Assembly (NCBI GenBank): GCA_902806595.1
Contig: CADCXC010000035.1
Coordinates: forward strand, 310,001-374,000
Length of the DNA: 64,000 nucleotides
Source: Pyrenopolyporus hunteri
Lineage: Eukaryota > Ascomycota > Sordariomycetes > Xylariales > Hypoxylaceae
Reading direction: 5' to 3'
Each line of letters starts with the position of its first letter. The stretch's first letter is position 1. The position numbers and the translations under genes are program-made. Below are positions 32,643 through 43,714 of this stretch, one piece after another. The notes beneath the pieces were generated by a model. The model had not been told where the DNA came from. It ran no database searches and was given only the letters and a program-made list of their open reading frames with translations.

Positions 32643-34382
32643 TCACCACCGCCTCTTCTTTTCGGCTCTATCCGCCTTTTTGATGTTGAGCCGCCTTATC
32701 ATCTCGCGATTTCGGGGGTCCAACAGCCCCACGTTCCCTTCGTCGTGGAACCAATGATATTCGTTTCCGAGGGCCTTGCTATCGTCGCCCTGCATCTTGA
32801 CGCGCTGGACCTTTCTGAGTTTCGCTAGGCCGTACTTGCACACCAAGAGCGAGAATATGATGGAAATACCGGTGACGGCGCCGAAACCCCAGTGCGTCTC
32901 CTCGATGAAATTCTCGAGGTTCATGCCGTAGAGACCGGCGATGAAGGTACCCATGGCTAAGCCGAGCGTTCCAACGCTGAACTTCAAATCAAGGAGCATG
33001 AGAGAGTTACGGTTCGCATCAAGAATTGCTCGAACTCTGTACCATGGTTAGCTACCTCGGCATCAAAAATACGCTCCGGGCCGGAAAGCCCGTTTGGACG
33101 AGGTCATCCGCTTACATATCCTCGGTGTTCCGGATGCCTGATACTAAGTTCTGAGCTTCCTGGACGATTTCGTCGCATAGTTTATGGTATGACTCCAACA
33201 GCATCTCGACTTCCGTGTGGTCGTCGGGCTTGCGGGTGGTATCGCGCGCTTTCTCGGTTAGGTACATCGCGGCTAGGTCATCGTCGGCTTCGAGGAGTTC
33301 CTCGATGGCGTCTCGGACAAGCTTTGCCTTCTGGACGAAGGTGCTCACTCGCTTAGAAAGGACGAGGAGGATGCGTAGCTTATGCCGGTCTATGTCGTCT
33401 TCAAGCTCGCTCAATATGCGAATTACCGGGTCGCGGACCGCCTCGAAGTCAGCTTCTAGCTCCTGGGTTACGGACTGGAGGACAGCTTCCAGAGCCCGGA
33501 ATTCGTACGGAAGGCCGCTATTCCCGGGACTTCCTTTCTGCTGGAGCTTGCCCTGTAGATCGTACATGAAAGCCGACTGAGGGTAGGAGGCTTTGGAGCC
33601 ATATACGTCGAATAGCAAGACGCGGTTGTATTTGATTAGAACCTTCAAGTGGAGGAGGTTGAGGAGGATAGCAGTCGGTCGGACGAGGATGTGCGGCAGG
33701 TTGGACGAGTCGATTTTCCGAAGGTCGCGAGGTAGCAGGCCGAACTACAGCGGATTAGCCCATGTTCCGCGAGCATCAGATGGGGTGGACAAACCCTCGC
33801 GATGAGCTCGCTCTTCTTGAACTCGCCGTCAACCAAAATAACATTTCCATTCTCGTCAACTTCCGTACACCGTAGTCTCGGTTCTAGGGCTGCCTTCTGA
33901 CTGAGCTGCCGCCTGGAATTAAACATGGAGGTATTGTCGGCCCTCCCCTCCATGTCCGGTATATCATCCGGTTCTAAGGGCTTGGGGTTCTTGGCTCCAA
34001 ACCCCCAGAACCTTTCCCGCCAAGTTGGTTTGGTGGGAGGCGGTGGTCGATTCGAGGAGCCGTACCGAAGGCCGACGTTGGAGGCGAAGTATGGTTGGCT
34101 CCTCTGGCGGGGTATCTTCGAAGCTCCGTAGCATCGCGTTTGTATGAGTGAGTCCAAGTCAAGCATGCCCGCTTGTAACGGGGCATCGTGGGAAGATTCA
34201 ATACTATTCTCTACCCGCGGGCCTCTTTGGTGTCTCCTAGCTGCGCATAGTACCCTGCCTGCTGATTGTCCCAGTCTTATGGCGCTACCATGGTTCGGGC
34301 TGAAGAAGCTTAGATTTTCCGACTGTAGGCGAAGAAATCTCAGAAGCCTCAAAGAGGGCACCGGTAAACGGAGGGATGTCAT
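32643..34382 (-). CDS. MRS2: Mitochondrial inner-membrane Mg2+ channel, Mrs2/CorA family
   Basis: Exons 34382-33795, 33744-33116 and 33036-32643, 536 aa. It conducts Mg2+ into the mitochondrial matrix as a homopentamer. The ATG chosen (MTSLRLPVPSLRLLRFLRLQ) gives an Arg/Leu/Ser-rich presequence with no acidic residues. Upstream in-frame codons lack that character. Core family segments: FGLLPRDLRKIDSSNLPHIL, VRPTAILLNLLHLKVLIKYN, the long coiled-coil region (FEVRDPVIRILSELEDDIDR-like), VRAILDANRNSLMLLDLKF, and TM1 ending in the selectivity motif GMN (LYGMNLENFIEE). TM2 (GISIIFSLLVCKYGL) and a basic end (KKADRAEKKRRW) follow. Intron 1 (50 nt, GTTTGT, GGCTAATCC) and intron 2 (79 nt, GTAAGC, AGCTAACC) both keep frame. 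Confidence 0.92.
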
Positions 34383-35409
34383 CGCAAAAAGCGTCGGGCG
34401 ACGGGTGTCGATTATTGCCAGAGCTGAACCGAGCACATCATCGCCGTGTAAGTACGTAGCAACTAGACACGAAGTGCGAGAAGAACTAATCTCCAGTTGC
34501 AAGGCTTTTGCTATGAGGTTGCCGTGCCCTTTTTTTTTTCTTGCAGCTGGACGCGCGATAAGATTTCGATTGCGATAAATGGGATCAGATAGGTCTAGGT
34601 GAGCGATCGGATCCACTTCGGTCCGCCTGAATCCCGGCTGATTGGGACTGGTGGGACTATTAGGTAAGCTACCGTACCCCTAGTGGGGGCAGTTGGGGGG
34701 TCGTGAAGCTGATTTACCCGAAGATACTCCCTCAGAAATACATACATGTACCTATATACCTATATCGATACGGATCGCAGCGCTCATCTTTCAACTCAAA
34801 CACTCATACCTCATACCTCATACCTCATTAGATATCTCATATAGTACAACACCTCAGATGCCAGACGCAGGGCGTGAGAGTCATAGGAAGAGTGTTAGAG
34901 ATATGCAGGAATATTCGTATGCAGTCATCCATCAGACATATTAGGTACATGTAATTCTACCTCCAGATACGTACCACATACTATAGTAGGGGGTATGTAC
35001 ATCGAATTCGGTACCTCCAAACGCTGGAAACGCTCCGATCGAACCATCCGTCTTCACGATTTCACCGCCACTTACACCAGATCGAACGCGAACGCAAACG
35101 CACGGCTATCTTTACAAACCACAAACAGTATAGCCTGGTATATCTGTAATTTGGACTTTTAATATTGGAATAGCTAGCTAATACTATTCTGTTATCTTCC
35201 GCTTGCTTCTCGCCAGCATCGTGCCCCTGAAAGTCTCGAATGTCACATATCACATATTAGAACGCGTCGTGATCTGCAGTCACCCTGAGCGAGCAATCAC
35301 ATTCGCAGGTGCCTATTCTCATAAATATTCCCCCCTCCTCCCCAAACTCAAGATCAAGCCAAAACAGCCAAACGCCTCATCCAACTTCGTTTCCTCTATC
35401 TTCTTGGCA
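34383..35409. other. Divergent promoter region (Mrs2 / F-box-like gene)
   Basis: Holds the 5' flanks of two genes. A CATACCT heptamer tandem repeat sits at 34804-34828, and TACATGTACC/GGTAC words at 34745 and 34945-35015. No further gene is supported. Confidence 0.5.
34804..34828 (+). repeat. CATACCT tandem repeat
   Basis: About three and a half copies of the 7-bp unit catacct in the intergenic region. Confidence 0.8.
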
Positions 35410-36532
35410 ATGGAGTTGACCCCCATCAAGGTCCGCGGCAAACACCGGCGTGGTGATGAGCCCGTCAAGGCTTCGCCGGAGAAGAAGCCTGGCGCCGGCT
35501 CTAAGGCAAAGCCCCGGCGGCCTCGCGAGTCCAAGGCCTCCAATCTTTTAAGGATTCCGCTGGAAATCCTCGAGCAGATCTTCTGGTACAGCGGGAACAT
35601 CAACCTGCCTCGTTGCCACCCTCTCCTCGGCCGCCTGCTGTCGGGGCGATATACCGTCCGCGAGACCTTCATCGCCGCTTTCCAACCCACCTGGGACGCC
35701 CACTTCGGCGTCGTGGCGGACAACACCTCTTCTCAGCCTACTAAAGGAGACCCTACATTTCAGGTGTGTATAGTATCCGGCTCATCTTCACGTGCTTCTT
35801 ACTAACCTTCAGCAGTCCGAGATTCTAGAATACAAATGGGCCAACATTTCCTTCATTCTCGAATGTTGGGATATCTACATTCAACGAGTCGCCAAGGCGC
35901 GGGCCGCGAGAGGCGCTCCTAGCCACCTTCGGCACGTCCGAATTTGGGGCGACCCGGACAACGTGGGCAATATCCTGGCTAAAGACAACAGCTTTCTCGT
36001 CGACCTGGAACACGCGAGCCACTGCTTCCACCACGATCTAGCCGCCTTCTCGCGAATCGGGGAGCGGATCCCCGGGTACCTGATGCTCGATTTCATGGCC
36101 CCGCCGCCCCATCTCACTCTTCAGCAAGTCCACAAGGACACCCGGATACCGGACTCCTTGTTCACGTCGCCCGGGGACGAGGAGGCTCTGCAGAAACTGT
36201 TCTGGCTGGTCCGGGGCGGCGCTCGTCTGGCGCCCGACCAGACGTGGGAGCTCACGCAGCAGACCTTCCGCGACGCCGTCCCGGACTCCAGGAGGCCCGA
36301 CGCGGACAACATCAACATCGTCATGTTCAGGATCCTCGACGTGCTAGGGGCGTTCGACACGTGGCCGGAACACGTCGTCGACGAAGAAGGCCGCAGGATC
36401 CTCGCGATCATGGATAGGGCGCACGATCGGGACTCGATCAGGGAGACGGGCGTGTACTCGTATATCCTCCAGACGATAGGGTTCGACGAACTCGAGGGGT
36501 TCTTACCGCCCCCGCCCCCGCCTGGATGGTAG
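35410..36532 (+). CDS. F-box-like fungal protein, unknown function
   Basis: Exons 35410-35763 and 35813/35816-36532, 356-357 aa. The N-terminus is basic and disordered (KVRGKHRRGDEPVKASPEKK). It is followed by LLRIPLEILEQIFWYSGNIN and LPRCHPLLGRLLS, which resemble the F-box-like first helices of a large fungal family probably recruiting targets to Skp1-type ligases. The rest is a helical domain with conserved HLRHVRIWGDP and ends in a Pro7 stretch (PPPPPPPGW). The intron has a GTGTGT donor at 35764 and a tandem NAGNAG acceptor (TTCAGCAG), so isoforms differing by one Gln are possible. The function is inferred only from the F-box-like start; it may instead be a domain of unknown function. Confidence 0.75.
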
Positions 36533-37654
36533 TTAGGGTTAATAGGGAAAGGGCGGGTCCGGTCTGCTGAGCAGCGGCTCGGGGTTCTGGGATGTATGCG
36601 GCATCTCCTAGGGTTTGATTCCTAGTTACGAAGTGACGGATGGTTAGGGGACTAGAATATCGGGGCTCTGATTTCGGTATGCCTGAATGATGAGTTTTAT
36701 TGCCACTGGAGGGCGGATAGACTGTATTTTTATTGCGAAGATATTGGACTTGACTATCTGGCGGTGGAATCAAGGCAGTGGATGCTATGAGAATAAGGAG
36801 AATATTCGATGATGCTGGGTTTTATTAGGCGCCTGGGTAAAATACCTACGTAGAAGGTCGAGAATTTGGAATTAGCGGAAACGCTCTATTTAGCCTCCTA
36901 TCATATTATCATTATCACTGGGATTAGTGTTAGACGAACGACGAGGTGCCTTGGATTACAATAGTTGCAGCCGTTTCCCACTACGAAGGAAGTGGCATTA
37001 CGAAGATAAAGTAGGTAGGTAGGTACCCACACGGGACCAACCGTTCTACAGGTTATCAACTACTACGAGACGAACGAGACTAATACCAATGTGTGTGTGT
37101 CGATTTGCGAAATTTTACGAAAGCGGTCGAAAGGTCGAGCCGCATCTAGCTACCACCTAACTGCGTCCTGCGAGATGAAACTGAGGCTTACGGCCCGGGT
37201 CTCTAGAGTACATGGAGAACACGTCCAGCCTTTCCATTTTCCATTTTTTCCCCTCCTTTTTCCTTCTCTGGGTTCACTGCGGTTGCTCAGCTCTGGCGAT
37301 GGTTGATGGATCCTTGGCGGTGGTCGGCAAGTACCTGGGTAGGCGATGTTCCTTCTTCCCTGTGTATGTATCTTTGCTTCAAACTTGCTTGCCTGCTTGC
37401 CTGCTTGGTTAAGAGGTAGGTAGGCAGGTACGTACGTGCTTGCTTGCTTGCTTGCTTGCTCGGATCGGGACGGTGATGCGGAATAGCAAAGCTCTCGGAA
37501 TGACAACGGACGGACGGACGAACGGGATGGCGAAAACGGCGCGCAATCAGTATGTACGGCCCCACTTCCGCGGAAATGGGGAAGGGGGGCGGTTGAACGC
37601 GCCAGGCTTATCGTCGTCGTTGCTGCGATGGTTTGGTCCGGGTTGCCCCCGAAC
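36533..37654. other. Convergent intergenic region
   Basis: Contains AGGTAGGTAGGTACC (37013-37027) and a TGCT tetranucleotide run (37438-37460) preceded by a diverged TTGCCTGC run. No supported gene. Confidence 0.5.
37438..37460 (+). repeat. TGCT microsatellite
   Basis: About six tandem TGCT units with a degenerate extension upstream (cttgcctgcttgcctgcttg). Confidence 0.85.
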
Positions 37655-38473
37655 CTAGAGGCGCCAGCGGAACAGGACCGGGAGCCAGGCGAGCTTTTCC
37701 TCGTCGAGGCGCTGGCGGATCTTGGCCTCGAGCGGGGGCCAGCGGGCCTCGTCGAGGCCGGTGTCGAACTCCATGACGAGGGCGTGGAAGTGGGGGACGT
37801 CCGGGAGGCGGTGGACCCACTGGACCTCGCGGATGCTCAGGTCGGCCATGTGCAGGCGGGTGGGGTGGTCGGCGCTGATGATGTTGTGCACGTCGACGTA
37901 CAGGTCGCTGCAGCCGCGGTTGAAGTCGTTGCAGATCTTGGCGTCGAAGCACATGTCCTGCATCTCGAACGGCTGGATCTTCTCCCGCCGCAGGCCGTTC
38001 TCCTGGATCTCCACGCCGATGTGGCCCAGGCCGTTGCTGATGAGCATGCTGCGCACGCGGTCCGCGATGTACAGCCACTTGCTGCCGTGGTACACCGTCG
38101 ACTTGCCCCAGAGGGCGCCGCGGACCATGTTGGAGTCGTGCTCCGCGTGGATGACGATGGTCGGCACGGACACGCTCTTCTCCATCTGCGGCAGCGTCTG
38201 CGTCTGGCCGAACTCGAGGACGACGGGGGTCTTCTGCGGCTGGATGCCGCCCATGTGGCGCTGGAGGACCGCCTCGAGCTGGGGCCGGATCTTGCAGAAC
38301 AGCTCCCACATGTCGTCGCCCGGGTACTGGGTTTCGACCGGCAGGGCGGGAGGTCGCGGGATGCCGACGCGAACAGGCGTGAGCAGGTAGCCGGTGGCCT
38401 CGATGGTGGACTCAAACTTGGGAGTAATGTCCGCGCCACCGCGTGGCTCCATCAGGTGGTAAGGGAGAGACAT
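37655..38473 (-). CDS. Conserved fungal protein of unknown function
   Basis: Single coding exon, 272 aa, starting MSLPYHLMEPRGGADITPKF. It is a soluble, mixed alpha/beta-looking protein without signal peptide or TM segment. Notable stretches are TPVVLEFGQTQTLPQMEK, VSVPTIVIHAEHDSN and RVRSMLISNGLGHIGVEIQE. I do not recognise a catalytic motif. Codon use is strongly GC-biased at third positions, which keeps several other frames open and supports coding in this one. A 5' UTR intron is likely (38581-38490): CGTAAGTTAT donor, ATCTAACC branch, CCACAG acceptor, placing the ATG 17 nt into the next exon. Confidence 0.78.
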   Translation of the reverse strand: MSLPYHLMEPRGGADITPKFESTIEATGYLLTPVRVGIPRPPALPVETQYPGDDMWELFCKIRPQLEAVLQRHMGGIQPQKTPVVLEFGQTQTLPQMEKSVSVPTIVIHAEHDSNMVRGALWGKSTVYHGSKWLYIADRVRSMLISNGLGHIGVEIQENGLRREKIQPFEMQDMCFDAKICNDFNRGCSDLYVDVHNIISADHPTRLHMADLSIREVQWVHRLPDVPHFHALVMEFDTGLDEARWPPLEAKIRQRLDEEKLAWLPVLFRWRL

Positions 38474-38489
38474 CTTGAAGACTGCTTTT

Positions 38490-38581
38490 CTGTGGCACGC
38501 AGGTTAGATGGTGAACGTTGCCTTCGGTGTCCATGAAGCTATAATGGAGGTCTCTGAGGGATGCGGTATGGGATAACTTAC
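38490..38581 (-). other. Predicted 5' UTR intron of the 272-aa protein gene
   Basis: GTAAGT donor at 38581, TCTAACC branch-like site and CACAG acceptor at 38490, 92 nt, ending 16 nt before the ATG at 38473. Confidence 0.55.
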
Positions 38582-41500
38582 GAGATGCCTGTTGGGTAGG
38601 GTTAGAAGATAATATTTATTTTTGCTCTTAGGGGTCCCTCCTCAATATCCGCCAGGTCAGAGTGCTGTGGGAAGGGCACCCTTCTCTGTTGGATGTTGGT
38701 GTTGATGGTGAAGAGGTTGTGTGGAGGAAGAAAAAAAATATGAGCCAGAGGGGTGAGAAGTTTTGTTTTTATACTGGGTTTTCTCAACCGATGTTTGGGG
38801 CCGGATTGCCAGAGGCGAGAGCCACTGGTCAGGGCTGGCCGAAAAAGCCTTGAGAATGTGACGATGTGTCGATTTTGGTGACCTAGGAGGAAGGAGTTAG
38901 GACGAAAGGGGCGACGTCTAGGTAACTATACAAAGACACTCACGAATGACGGACTAAAGGTCCAGTAACCACTGTGATAGTGCCTAATAAGATTTCACAG
39001 ACCCACCCTGCCGACTAATCGTTGCCTTCCTGATTGAATAAGAGTTCGATTAATACCCCTAATATCGTGGGGTTGTGGTGACTTGGTGGATATGAAGTAT
39101 CCGTTCGAAAATCTGCAATATAGGTAGGGACTGTGAGGGCCGGCTCCCGCTCTTCTTAAGTCTCTGTGCCCTGGGCCGAACCGATTTGGCAGTGTCAGGT
39201 GAATAATAGGAAGTGTAATATTATATATCTCAGTACGCTGATGCTGTTACTCGGCCTCCACGATCCGTTGAAGTCCAGTGACAGCTGTCTACTTTTCAGA
39301 AAATCTCGGCATCTCACGACAATGCCTATTGGGGCATACAAGGCATTTTATTTATACAGCACTCTCCCCCAATTCCCCCTACGATGCCGATACTCCGATG
39401 TAAAGGGGTATACAAGTTGTCCTCGGCCTATACTAAATTATCTAGGTAGATAGCTCCGCCCAAGCATCGCCCCGGCATTGAGGGAATGACGAAAACGACG
39501 AGAACCGTGGCAAACCCGTGAGAAAACCTTGAATAAGTTCACTAGGGCAAGTGGCAAGACTGAAAGAACCTGAGGATTTGATGAAAGATTGAAGACTAGA
39601 TGATATCAGATTTTTAGGACATTTGTGCTTGAGAAATTCACGCGCATGAACCATGACGGTCTTAGAAGACTATAACAGGGTAAATCATGGACAAGTTCGT
39701 ATAATCGCAGCGGCGATAGAGCTACAGTAAAATTAACATCACGCTTATTCTCGGGCCCTAGTTGTATGATCGTCTTTTTGATATTATGAAGCTATATGGA
39801 GGATTACATTTGGCCACCTGCATATCCTGCCTGTCCCGTTAGAGCCTCAGGACAACTAAGGTATTGTCTGCCTTTCGCGTAATTTTAATTTCTGTCTATT
39901 ATTACCGTTTGCCGTGTAGTCGTCATAAAATTAGGTAGTCCTCGTTTTGTTGGTGGTACAAGCCCCTTTTCGACATTTTCTAGAACGCATCATGTCAGCA
40001 TCTCCGTCCATCCCACCCCCACCCACTTTCTCATCCACCCAATTCCAACAGAAGACATGTTTTGAAGCGTCTGACAGGTAGTTGTCAGGGACAGCCCGAC
40101 TGCCATAGGCTGCTACGTAGTTGATCCGCATGCCCATAAGCCGTCAAGGTAAGATTCTAGAAGTTAATGGCCGGGTATTATATAGCCGAACTTGTCATGC
40201 TGCAGCTGTTACCCTTGGCTGCAGCCGTCATACCCTATTATAGCTTGTTTGACCACGTCGGCGACCATATAATTTCGGGGTTCCATCGAGACGCGCCCGA
40301 GCGACATCTACGACGGCCGACAATGGCATGTCCCGCATAACCGTATTCAGGTTGCATACATTGAATACGACGGCCCAGAGCTTATTGTCCTCAAAATTGA
40401 ACGATTTTCAAAGCTAACAAGGCGTTAAATGGTAGGTCCGAAGATACCCGGCCGGCCTCAGGAATTTGAGAACATAAGTAATTCGGTAAGCAATTCAAGC
40501 GCAGAGAGCCGATCAAGAGGCTCGGGGCCTTTTCAGAGGAATTCCGCGTGCTATTATTGCCGACTCTGCCGACTCTGCGACTCGCGCAATTGCTATAAAT
40601 GTATCTAGATTCCGATCAGCCGTATCACGAAGAGCTCCGATATGAGTTTGTTCCGTGCCTGGTCACTGATATGGGGGCTTTCCGGGGACTCAAGTGCCTA
40701 CCGTCTCAGGGGCCAGCCCGGCATCGGCCGGCCGACTGGCCACCGCGCCAATCGGCGAGATCAATATTACGTGCATCGTCTGGGGCGCATATGTTGCCCA
40801 GATAGATTGGCCTATGATCGTGGAAAGCAAACCGCCCGGTACGCATTCTACCATTACGCACTTCTAAGCATTTTGCGCTTCTTCAACTAGCTTGCCCACT
40901 AGTGACAAGAGAGGCGCTGTATACTGCCGAGGTCTAGTAGCCTACTATGTCGCGCTATTTCATAAGACTCGTTGGTAAATATCTCGCTTTCTAGAGAAAT
41001 TGAGGGGCTGATGAAAGACCCTGCGGTGACTTCGGCTTTTACGGACATTTTACTTACCTTAAAACTCCGCGCGTCGGTAACTCCTATACTGCTCATGCTT
41101 TAGACACGCCCGCGTTATATACCTCGCGCATGCCAATGGGCCTCCGCCGACTAGGATGGCATCAACGAATTACACCGGCAGGAGTTTTCCTGGCTCCTAC
41201 GGATAACCCTCCCAAAGCCACCTTGCTATTTGAGAGCCCCTTAGCCGAAATTCGGACAAGTTCATGCAGCCTGCGAGGTGCTATGCGGCGCCCCATGAGC
41301 TATTGTGTATGGGAATAGTGGTAACCCTTATGATACATTATATAAAGGGGTTATATATATGACCTGCCGTAATAATTGGCGGCCTAGGTAATCATGAACA
41401 GCCAAGTTGTTTAAAATGGCTACGACGCGGGGTTTATCTTATAAAGGTTCTCGAATGATGCTGGTTACGGTACGAGGACCTGCCATACCCCTCGGAAGAT

Positions 41501-42228
41501 TGCTGTGGTGCCGATGGACATAGTGCATAGTGCCCTAAACCATCTTAAACCATCCAAGTTGCTGCATGTCTCGGACTATTCACTGTCGCTAAAATAAGTG
41601 GTTGGGGCAGGCGGTAAACGCCTAAGATAATCGCCAGCTAGCAACTGCTAACCATAACTTAACAATATTTCCAGACGCAAGGGCTCCATAGAATTGGCGT
41701 TCTCTCGAGGCACAGAAGCTAATGCCGCGCGTGTTGGTACTAGCAGTGAGGTTTACGCCACAACTGAACGATCTCCTGAAGATATCGGAATGTGAGACAT
41801 TCCCGCATAACGGGTCCGGTCTCGGAAGCCACCGGAGGTTTGATAATTGTCGGAACGGCTGTGTCCTCGTCAACCTATGGTGGATTCGGGAAGGCATGAG
41901 TGCGGTGATTAATACTCTAGGTAGACATAGCATTTGTGGCGGAAGTAGAGAAGCCCTCATATCCTCAAAAGCCGATATACCGCATTCCTAAGCTCCCAAC
42001 AAAACCGTTGGAGGTCCTGTAGGTAGCGTGTTCCAAAGCGGGAGATGCACAATACATATATGTACGTGACCAGACCTAGGTGGAGTATCGACGCTCCCAA
42101 GAGTCTCGGTTTGCTTTATCCCTCGGATCTCCGACTGGCATGCGGCCGAATCGAATCCTGCGCTTGGGGATAATTAGTAATATCACATCGTATGGGTAAA
42201 AGGCAGGAGTTCGGGATCCGGCTGAGTC
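38582..42228. other. 3.6-kb gene-free block
   Basis: No ORF above about 110 codons with recognisable content. Scattered short AT-rich patches, and no repeats longer than a few units. It includes the divergent promoters of the 272-aa protein and the Dabb gene. Confidence 0.45.
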
Positions 42229-42236
42229 TATATAAA
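42229..42236 (+). promoter_or_regulatory. TATA box candidate of the Dabb gene
   Basis: TATATAAA lies 89 bp upstream of the ATG at 42318, a good distance for a TATA-driven, stress-type promoter. Confidence 0.55.
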
Positions 42237-42317
42237 TGACAAGACCCCTCCATCATCGTGTGTCTCGCTCTTCATACCGGTGTCTAACTAGCCAAAAGAC
42301 CATCATCACCCGAAAAC

Positions 42318-42824
42318 ATGCCTGTATATCACATAGGTACTACAATCTTTCTCCAACGGAACTTCTCTCAACAACGCTAACCGCCAATTCCAGTCCTATT
42401 CAAACTAAAGAAGTCCGCGGGTCCGGATATCGTGGACGAGTTCAAGAAGAGAGCCAAGGCCATGCCCGAAAAGGTTCCGGGTGAGTCCCTACTCTCGGCC
42501 CCCGCTCTCCAGCCTAAACTAATCGTATCTACGCCAGGCCTGCTAAAACTCGACATTGACAGCCCAATAGCCGCCACCGCGAGCAGGGCCAGGGGGTACG
42601 ACATGGGCATCGTGGCGGTGCTGGAGAAGCCGGAGGATATCCCCGTTTACATGGCGCATCCGGCGCATTTATAGTAGGTCTAACTCCTATCGCATTGGTC
42701 CCTGAGTGTGTGGGTGGGTAGCCGACGTCACAGGGACTGATGTGAACTGCGTAGTGCCCAGGAGCTTCGCCTGCAGCTTTGCGAAGACGACCCGATTGCG
42801 TTCGACATGGAATTTTCCGGGTAA
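42318..42824 (+). CDS. Dabb (stress-responsive A/B barrel) domain protein
   Basis: Four-exon model: 42318-42336, 42394-42480, 42538-42673 and 42755-42824, 103 aa, a standard single-Dabb length. The domain is a dimeric ferredoxin-like barrel. Fungal members range from stress-induced proteins to small cyclases, and no specific reaction can be assigned. Sequence pieces: MPVYHIVLFKLKKSAGPDIV, MPEKVPGLLKLDID, YDMGIVAVLEKPEDIPVYM, AHPAHLYAQELRLQLCEDDP and the end AFDMEFSG. Donors are GGTAC, GTGAGT and GTAGGT. Branch sites CGCTAACC, AACTAATC and TCTAACTC sit before the acceptors or early in the intron. The first exon is only 19 nt. The open frame seen at 42432 reads through intron 2 by chance. A TATA box is 89 bp upstream. 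Confidence 0.85.
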
Positions 42825-43714
42825 TGTGGCCTGGTTATGGTAGGAAAAGATAATCGAATCAAATCAAATCGAAGCAAAGCACGTCCGGCTCCTTGATTCG
42901 CTTGGAGTGAGCTTGAGACATGGGAGTGAACGAAGAGTCGGAGAAGCTCTACAGGGAATAGGGGTACTATGCCGACTTAGAAGGTGAACCGCCAATGGTA
43001 AAACGTGATCTACAAATTCCAATTGATAGATTAGTACTGGCAAAGCAAATAAATGGGGAGTATCCCGTGTTTCCTCGGTGGCTCGCGTGCATGTTGCATG
43101 ATCGTAAAATGACGTCCGGGAATGCTCGAACACATGACCGGGAAACTCGCGCGGGTTGATACTCTCCTATATGGGTAGGTGGGCAAGCATATTAGTACAA
43201 CAATGCACTTGCGAAGCCCCGACCTAGTTCCTCGAGCCGCCGTATCGTACATCAAGCCACCCTCGCAGAACCCCTAGTGTACATCACTCAACCAAGTACG
43301 CTCTCACGTTCCCCTCGAACCACTGCGTAGACTTCACAAAACATCATCAGCCTAGGCCGACATAAATTCCAAGGGTGAAAATCCTTAGTTCTTTTAATAG
43401 CTTAGGGAGCTGGGTATCTCGCAACAATGTGTGTGTACAAAAGAAAGAAAAAACGACTACCTCCATGTGCGTACGCCTAGGTGAAGGTAAGTAAAGTAGG
43501 AATGCTATGCGCCGTATGCATCCGCCTCATGACCGACTTATAAGTCCTACGCTCGCTAATTTTCCTGACAATGCTCTTGAATCTCTGACCCCCGGTCCCT
43601 TGATCCGTTCCGCGCTTTCGAAAACCCAAAATTTCAAATGTTTGGCCCCGATTTTCTCTTTTCTCATATTTACTCTTTATAACCACTTTTAATGAAATTC
43701 TTGCGAAAAGTTAG
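42825..43714. other. Convergent intergenic region
   Basis: Spacer between the Dabb gene (+) and the 931-aa protein gene (-). A short tandem AATCGAATCAAATCAAATCGAAG run lies at 42852-42875. No supported gene. Confidence 0.5.

Noticed and set aside
37608..38536. Long ORFs in three other frames over the 272-aa protein (302, 233 and 222 codons)
   Set aside because: Extreme GC third-position bias keeps the other frames open. Only the minus frame 37655-38473 gives a balanced, protein-like composition.
42674..42754. Dabb gene ending at the TAG after AHPAHL
   Set aside because: Splicing GTAGGT (42674) to GCGTAG (42754) restores the conserved end YAQELRLQLCEDDP, so the TAG is intronic.
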